NCBI GenBank assembly: GCA_903941095.1
Contig: CAJANN010000204.1
Coordinates: 1 to 45,449, forward strand
DNA: 45,449 bases
From: an uncultured Rhodospirillaceae bacterium
GTDB lineage: Bacteria > Pseudomonadota > Alphaproteobacteria > Rhodospirillales > Magnetospirillaceae
Direction: 5' to 3'
In this document: piece by piece, positions 42,043 through 45,449 of the stretch
How the letters are laid out: every line of letters starts with the position of its first letter
Position numbering within the stretch: the stretch's first letter is position 1
The notes under the pieces: model-generated
Told to the model about the DNA's origin: nothing
Seen by the model: only the letters and a program-made list of their open reading frames with translations
Databases searched by the model: none
Made by a program: the position numbers and the translations under genes

Positions 42043-43640
42043 CGGACGCCTGCCTTCGGGGCCACCCGGCCTTCGATCTTCAGATATTGGTCGCCGCAGG
42101 CCGGGCAGGCGGTTTCGGTCCAGTCGCCATCGGCTAGGCGGATGCCGCACGTGCAGACATGGCCGATCACGCGCGCCGGGTTGCCGACCACCAGGGCGTG
42201 GTCCGGCACGTCGCGGGTGACCACCGCGCCGGCTCCCACCAACGCATAGCGGCCGACGGTGTGGCCGCAGACCACGGTGGCATTGGCGCCGATGGTGGCG
42301 CCGCGCTTGACCAGGGTCGGGCGATATTCGTGCTTGCGCTCGATTTCGGCACGGGGGTTGAAGACGTTGGTGAACACCATGCTGGGGCCGCAGAACACGC
42401 CGTCCTCCAAGGTCACCCCCGGATAGACGCTGACATTGTTCTGAATTTTGCAATGGTCGCCGATGGTGACGTCTGGCCCGATCACCACGTTCTGGCCGAT
42501 ATTGCAGCCCTGGCCGACCCGGCTGTTCTTCAAGACGTGGCTGAAATGCCAGATGCGGGTTCCGTCACCGATCTCGGCGGGCTGATCGACGATCGCCGTC
42601 TCGTGAAGAAAATAGGGGCGCACGATCGGCGGCGCGGCGGCGCGCAGGCTCACCGGGGTCTTGGTTTCGATGGCCTTCTGTGCCGCGTCCAGGATGCGCA
42701 GCACCCTCAGTCCTTCCCGGCCGTTGGTCAGCGGTGTGTCCCCGGTGGCGACCGAGGTCAGGAAGTGTGCGCATTCCAAGGCCAGTGGCTCGCCCGGTTC
42801 CACTGGGATGTCGATGGCCTCGGCCCGGGCCGGTTCCGGTGTTCGACCGCGCCATTCGACGGTGTGCGGGAACAGGCGCAATTTCTTGTCCCAGTCCAGC
42901 GTGTCTTCGAATACCGCCATGCCGCGGTCGCCGACCACCACCAGCCGCTGTTCCTTGAACGGGTTGAGCCACGACACGAAGATATGCGCTGCCTGGCCGC
43001 CGGCAAAGGTGATGTGCGTGGTAGTCACGTCCGAGATGGCCTTGTGCAGATAATTGTGGCCGACCGCCGCGACTTCCTCGACCTCTTCGCCAAGCAAGGA
43101 CAGGATCATCGAGATGTCGTGGGGCGCGAAGCTCCACAAGGTGTTCTCTTCGGTACGGAATTTCCCCAGGTTGAGGCGGTTGGAATAGACGTATTGCAGC
43201 CGGCCCAGTCGTCCTTCATCCAGGCAAAGTGCCTTCAGGCGGCGAAAGGCCGGGTGATATTGCAGAAGATGGCCAACCATCAGGGTCAGGCCGAGGCCTT
43301 CGGCCAACTCGCACAATTGCTGCGCCTCGGTCAGGTCCAGGGCCAGCGGCTTCTCGACATAGACATGCTTGCCGGCCAGCAGGGCCCCGCGGACCAGGGC
43401 GGCATGGGTCTCGGCCGGGGTGGCGATGGCGACGGCGCGAATGGAACTGTCGGCCATCACCTCGGCTGACGACAAGGCGGGGACGCCATGAACCGAGGCC
43501 ATTTCAGCGGCCAGGACGTTATCGCGGTCGGTGATGGCGGCCAAGGCGCCCAATCGGGCGAAGTTGCGGACCAAGTTTTTACCCCAATACCCGCAGCCAA
43601 TCACGGCTAGGCGAGGGGCGGACTCTTCGGCTGAGCGCAC
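42039..43640 (-). CDS. Fused Gfo/Idh dehydrogenase and hexapeptide acetyltransferase (WbpB-WbpD-like)
   Basis: This 533-residue protein joins two enzymes. The N-terminal part (to about 340) has the Rossmann motif [15 protein letters not shown], then EKPLAL and [10 protein letters not shown], which mark a Gfo/Idh/MocA sugar dehydrogenase such as WbpB. From about 350 a left-handed beta-helix of hexapeptide repeats follows ([30 protein letters not shown]), as in the acetyltransferase WbpD. The end holds cysteines CTC and CPACG, a probable zinc-binding tail. WbpB oxidises C3 of UDP-GlcNAcA and WbpD acetylates the 3-amino product, with WbpE between. Fusion couples the first and last of these steps. 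It starts at GTG 43640 with GAGG upstream. Confidence 0.9.
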   Translation of the reverse strand: MRSAEESAPRLAVIGCGYWGKNLVRNFARLGALAAITDRDNVLAAEMASVHGVPALSSAEVMADSSIRAVAIATPAETHAALVRGALLAGKHVYVEKPLALDLTEAQQLCELAEGLGLTLMVGHLLQYHPAFRRLKALCLDEGRLGRLQYVYSNRLNLGKFRTEENTLWSFAPHDISMILSLLGEEVEEVAAVGHNYLHKAISDVTTTHITFAGGQAAHIFVSWLNPFKEQRLVVVGDRGMAVFEDTLDWDKKLRLFPHTVEWRGRTPEPARAEAIDIPVEPGEPLALECAHFLTSVATGDTPLTNGREGLRVLRILDAAQKAIETKTPVSLRAAAPPIVRPYFLHETAIVDQPAEIGDGTRIWHFSHVLKNSRVGQGCNIGQNVVIGPDVTIGDHCKIQNNVSVYPGVTLEDGVFCGPSMVFTNVFNPRAEIERKHEYRPTLVKRGATIGANATVVCGHTVGRYALVGAGAVVTRDVPDHALVVGNPARVIGHVCTCGIRLADGDWTETACPACGDQYLKIEGRVAPKAGVR

Positions 43641-43675
43641 GGCGTGGCCTCATTTGATTGCGAGGACAACGGAAG

Positions 43676-44749
43676 CTAAGGGGTTTCGGATACTAAGGCA
43701 ATGGTTCGCGCGATCTTTTCCCCGGCATATCCGTGGCCGAATGGCCGCGCCGCGTCGGGTTGGGGGCGGCTTGCCCAGTCCGCCGATTCGACCAACGCGC
43801 GGGCATCGGCGCCGACCACGCGGGTCGTGCCGGCCGAGATCAATTCCGGCCATGGGCTTTCCGACGAGACGGTCAGGCTGCGCTTGCCCAGGAAGCCGGC
43901 CTCTTTCGGCAATCCGCCGGAATCGGTCACGACGAAGGCGCATTCCTGCACGGCGCCCAGCAAAGACAGATAGTCCAGCGGTTCGCTGGGGATGACAGTG
44001 GGCGGCAGGTCCAGCCCGTAACGGACAAGGGCGGCGCGCGTGCGCGGATGACAGGCGAACAGGACCGGCCGGCCCAGCGCGCCCAGCCCATCGACCAGGG
44101 CCGCCAGCCGGTCGCGGCAATCGGTGTTCTGCGGGCGGTGAATGGTGGCTAGAACGAAGCCCGAGGGTAAGTCGGGGCGGCGCCCGAAGGGAAGGAAACG
44201 GCGGACGACATCCAACATCACATCGCCGCAGACCTCGATGGTGCCGGTCACGTTCTCGCGGCGCAAATTGTCCGCCGCCAGCTCCGATGGGCAAAACAGC
44301 CAGCGTGCCGCGTGGTCGGCGACGATGCGGTTGAATTCCTCGGGATGGTCGCGGTTGCCCATGCGCGGCCCCGCCTCGACATGGGACATGGGCAGGCGCA
44401 ACTGCTCGGCGGCGATGGTGGCGGCAAGGGTCGATGTGGTGTCGCCATAAAGCAGCACCAGATCCGGCCGGCGCTCGGCGAATTGGCCGGACAGCGCGAC
44501 GATCATCGCTGCGGTGTTTTCCGACGCCGTACCGCCATGGATGTTCAGGTCGATGGCGGGGGTCGGGATGCCGAGTTGGCGGAAGAACACGCCGCTCATG
44601 GCGTCGTCATAATGTTGACCGGTATGCAGGATGGTTTCGCGGACGGCATTGCCGCCGGCCGCGTTCCATTCGGCAAAGGCCGCCGACACCGCTGCCGCTT
44701 TCACGAATTGCGGCCGTGCTCCGACGACGGTGCAGACATTGATGGTCAT
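43676..44749 (-). CDS. wbpI: UDP-N-acetylglucosamine 2-epimerase family, WbpI-like
   Basis: The 357-residue GT-B-fold epimerase begins with VCTVVGARPQFVKAAAV; the GARPQFxKAA form is typical of WbpI-type enzymes, whereas WecB proteins usually read GTRPEAIK. It also has LLYGDTTSTLA, HVEAGPRMGNRDHPEE and VTDSGGLPKEAGFLGK. WbpI epimerises UDP-GlcNAc(3NAc)A at C2 to UDP-ManNAc(3NAc)A. Together with the fused WbpB-WbpD-like and WbpE-like genes this fits the UDP-ManNAc3NAcA pathway; the UDP-GlcNAc 6-dehydrogenase WbpA is not in the window. The ATG 44749 is preferred over a 15-residue extension. The proline after EAG is a deviation from EAGLR. Confidence 0.87.
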   Translation of the reverse strand: MTINVCTVVGARPQFVKAAAVSAAFAEWNAAGGNAVRETILHTGQHYDDAMSGVFFRQLGIPTPAIDLNIHGGTASENTAAMIVALSGQFAERRPDLVLLYGDTTSTLAATIAAEQLRLPMSHVEAGPRMGNRDHPEEFNRIVADHAARWLFCPSELAADNLRRENVTGTIEVCGDVMLDVVRRFLPFGRRPDLPSGFVLATIHRPQNTDCRDRLAALVDGLGALGRPVLFACHPRTRAALVRYGLDLPPTVIPSEPLDYLSLLGAVQECAFVVTDSGGLPKEAGFLGKRSLTVSSESPWPELISAGTTRVVGADARALVESADWASRPQPDAARPFGHGYAGEKIARTIALVSETP

Positions 44750-44801
44750 GATGGGCCGGGATTCGGGCGGCGGGCCGGGATCCGTCGAGCGCAAGGCCTC
44801 A

Positions 44802-45215
44802 TCAGGGCGCTCCGGTCGGGTCGGCTTGCCGGAATACCACCGTGTGGGCCAGCACGAAACTGATCACCGCGGATACGGCGATGCCGAAGATCTGCGAGAA
44901 CATCTCGGGAATTCCGACCACCGCGCTCACGAACCATTGGGTCGCCGAGTGGCATCCCAAAGAAAACAAGGTTGTCGCAACATACCGAGGCATCCCAGAA
45001 AGAAAAGATACAGAAGATTGGAATGTCCAGCTACGGTTCATCATGAACACGACCGGGAGGGGGAGCAGGAAACCGGCGATGCCGGCCAGCAGGTAGTTGG
45101 TTCCGAGTAATTGGAAGAACGCCAGGAAAATCGCGTAATTCATGACAACGCCGGCCAAGCCGACAAGGCCGAAGCGGGCGATCTTACCGTGTAGGGATTC
45201 CGAGGACAGGTTCAT
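44802..45215 (-). CDS. GtrA-like membrane protein
   Basis: The protein is 137 residues from ATG 45215 (143 from an in-frame GTG at 45233; neither has a strong ribosome binding site). It has four predicted membrane helices: about 15-37, 38-58, 78-98 and 106-126 by the ATG numbering. The region GLAGVVMNYAIFL, the segment LLPLPVVFMMNRSWTF, and the C-terminal pattern FVLAHTVVFR are typical of GtrA/DPMS1-like proteins (PF04138). These are proposed to flip polyprenyl-phosphate-linked sugars across the inner membrane for glycan modification. It is the first recognisable gene of the long minus-strand run, 52 bases before the wbpI-like gene. The DPM1/GtrB-like partners lie at 7661 and 21345, so pairing is inferred. 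Confidence 0.85.
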   Translation of the reverse strand: MNLSSESLHGKIARFGLVGLAGVVMNYAIFLAFFQLLGTNYLLAGIAGFLLPLPVVFMMNRSWTFQSSVSFLSGMPRYVATTLFSLGCHSATQWFVSAVVGIPEMFSQIFGIAVSAVISFVLAHTVVFRQADPTGAP

Positions 45216-45449
45216 CTTTGCCGGCTTTTCCACCAGGGTCTGGCCGCATGATGCCAGTCCCTGTCGCGGGTGGTCAACGTCTGCAAGCGTCGGGCAGGGC
45301 TCCGAACTCAGGTTAATTCTACTGTGTCACAAGTTGACTGGATTGGGGTGCCGGCCGTTGGCAGCAGGGGCACCGTGGTAATTTCCGTGCGAGTGCCCGG
45401 GTCAATCTGAGGCGGATGGTGGTTGTCGACGTTGTGACATGGCGCTCAG

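Noticed and set aside
45405-45449. A short minus-strand open frame entering from the window end and stopping near 45408
   Set aside because: Only about 15 residues are visible with no family resemblance; it could be the end of a gene or chance.

Overview
The window is a GC-rich, gene-dense surface-glycan (O-antigen, capsule or exopolysaccharide type) locus. The base composition and gene types suggest an alphaproteobacterium, most plausibly Rhodospirillales or Magnetospirillum-like. That taxon is an inference; no marker gene is present. I recognise about 35 protein genes and two damaged insertion sequences, and see no tRNA, rRNA or CRISPR array.

Layout. (1) 1-1421, plus strand: the tail of an IS630-type transposase, a truncated Gfo/Idh oxidoreductase fragment, and a methyltransferase. 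(2) 1425-8695, minus strand: a tightly overlapping set of a GT2 glycosyltransferase, an alpha-helical putative carbohydrate enzyme, a radical SAM/SPASM protein, a methyltransferase and a large membrane protein. (3) 8740-9656: a decayed IS3-family element and a hairpin-bearing spacer. (4) 9657-13583: three glycosyltransferases, one on the plus strand and two on the minus strand. (5) 13691-22208, plus strand: galE, an AsnB-type amidotransferase, a GT4, a GT-C-like membrane protein, a radical SAM protein with a B12-binding-type fold, and a DPM1/GtrB-like GT2. (6) 22224-45215, minus strand: one long run of mostly overlapping genes. In transcription order these are GtrA, a UDP-ManNAc3NAcA-type set (2-epimerase, a dehydrogenase-acetyltransferase fusion, an aminotransferase), a GT4, two more AsnB paralogs, an SDR, a GMC oxidoreductase, a zinc dehydrogenase, a GT2, a GDPD-like protein, a membrane protein, then a module of zinc dehydrogenase, ribulose-phosphate epimerase-like protein, TIM-barrel isomerase and a tandem double nucleotidyltransferase, and last a membrane protein.

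How the genes fit together (inference). One arm makes a diacetamido-uronic acid nucleotide sugar; its first enzyme, a UDP-GlcNAc 6-dehydrogenase (WbpA), is not in the window. Three AsnB-like enzymes could amidate uronic acids. A second arm, 24479-28734, looks like a dedicated pathway to an unusual nucleotide-activated pentose, tetrose or polyol phosphate, ending in a nucleotidyltransferase with two complete catalytic-type domains in one chain. This module is the best candidate for an undescribed system. About eight glycosyltransferases, four large polytopic proteins and GtrA would assemble and export or modify the glycan. No convincing Wzx or Wzz was recognised, so the locus probably continues outside the window.
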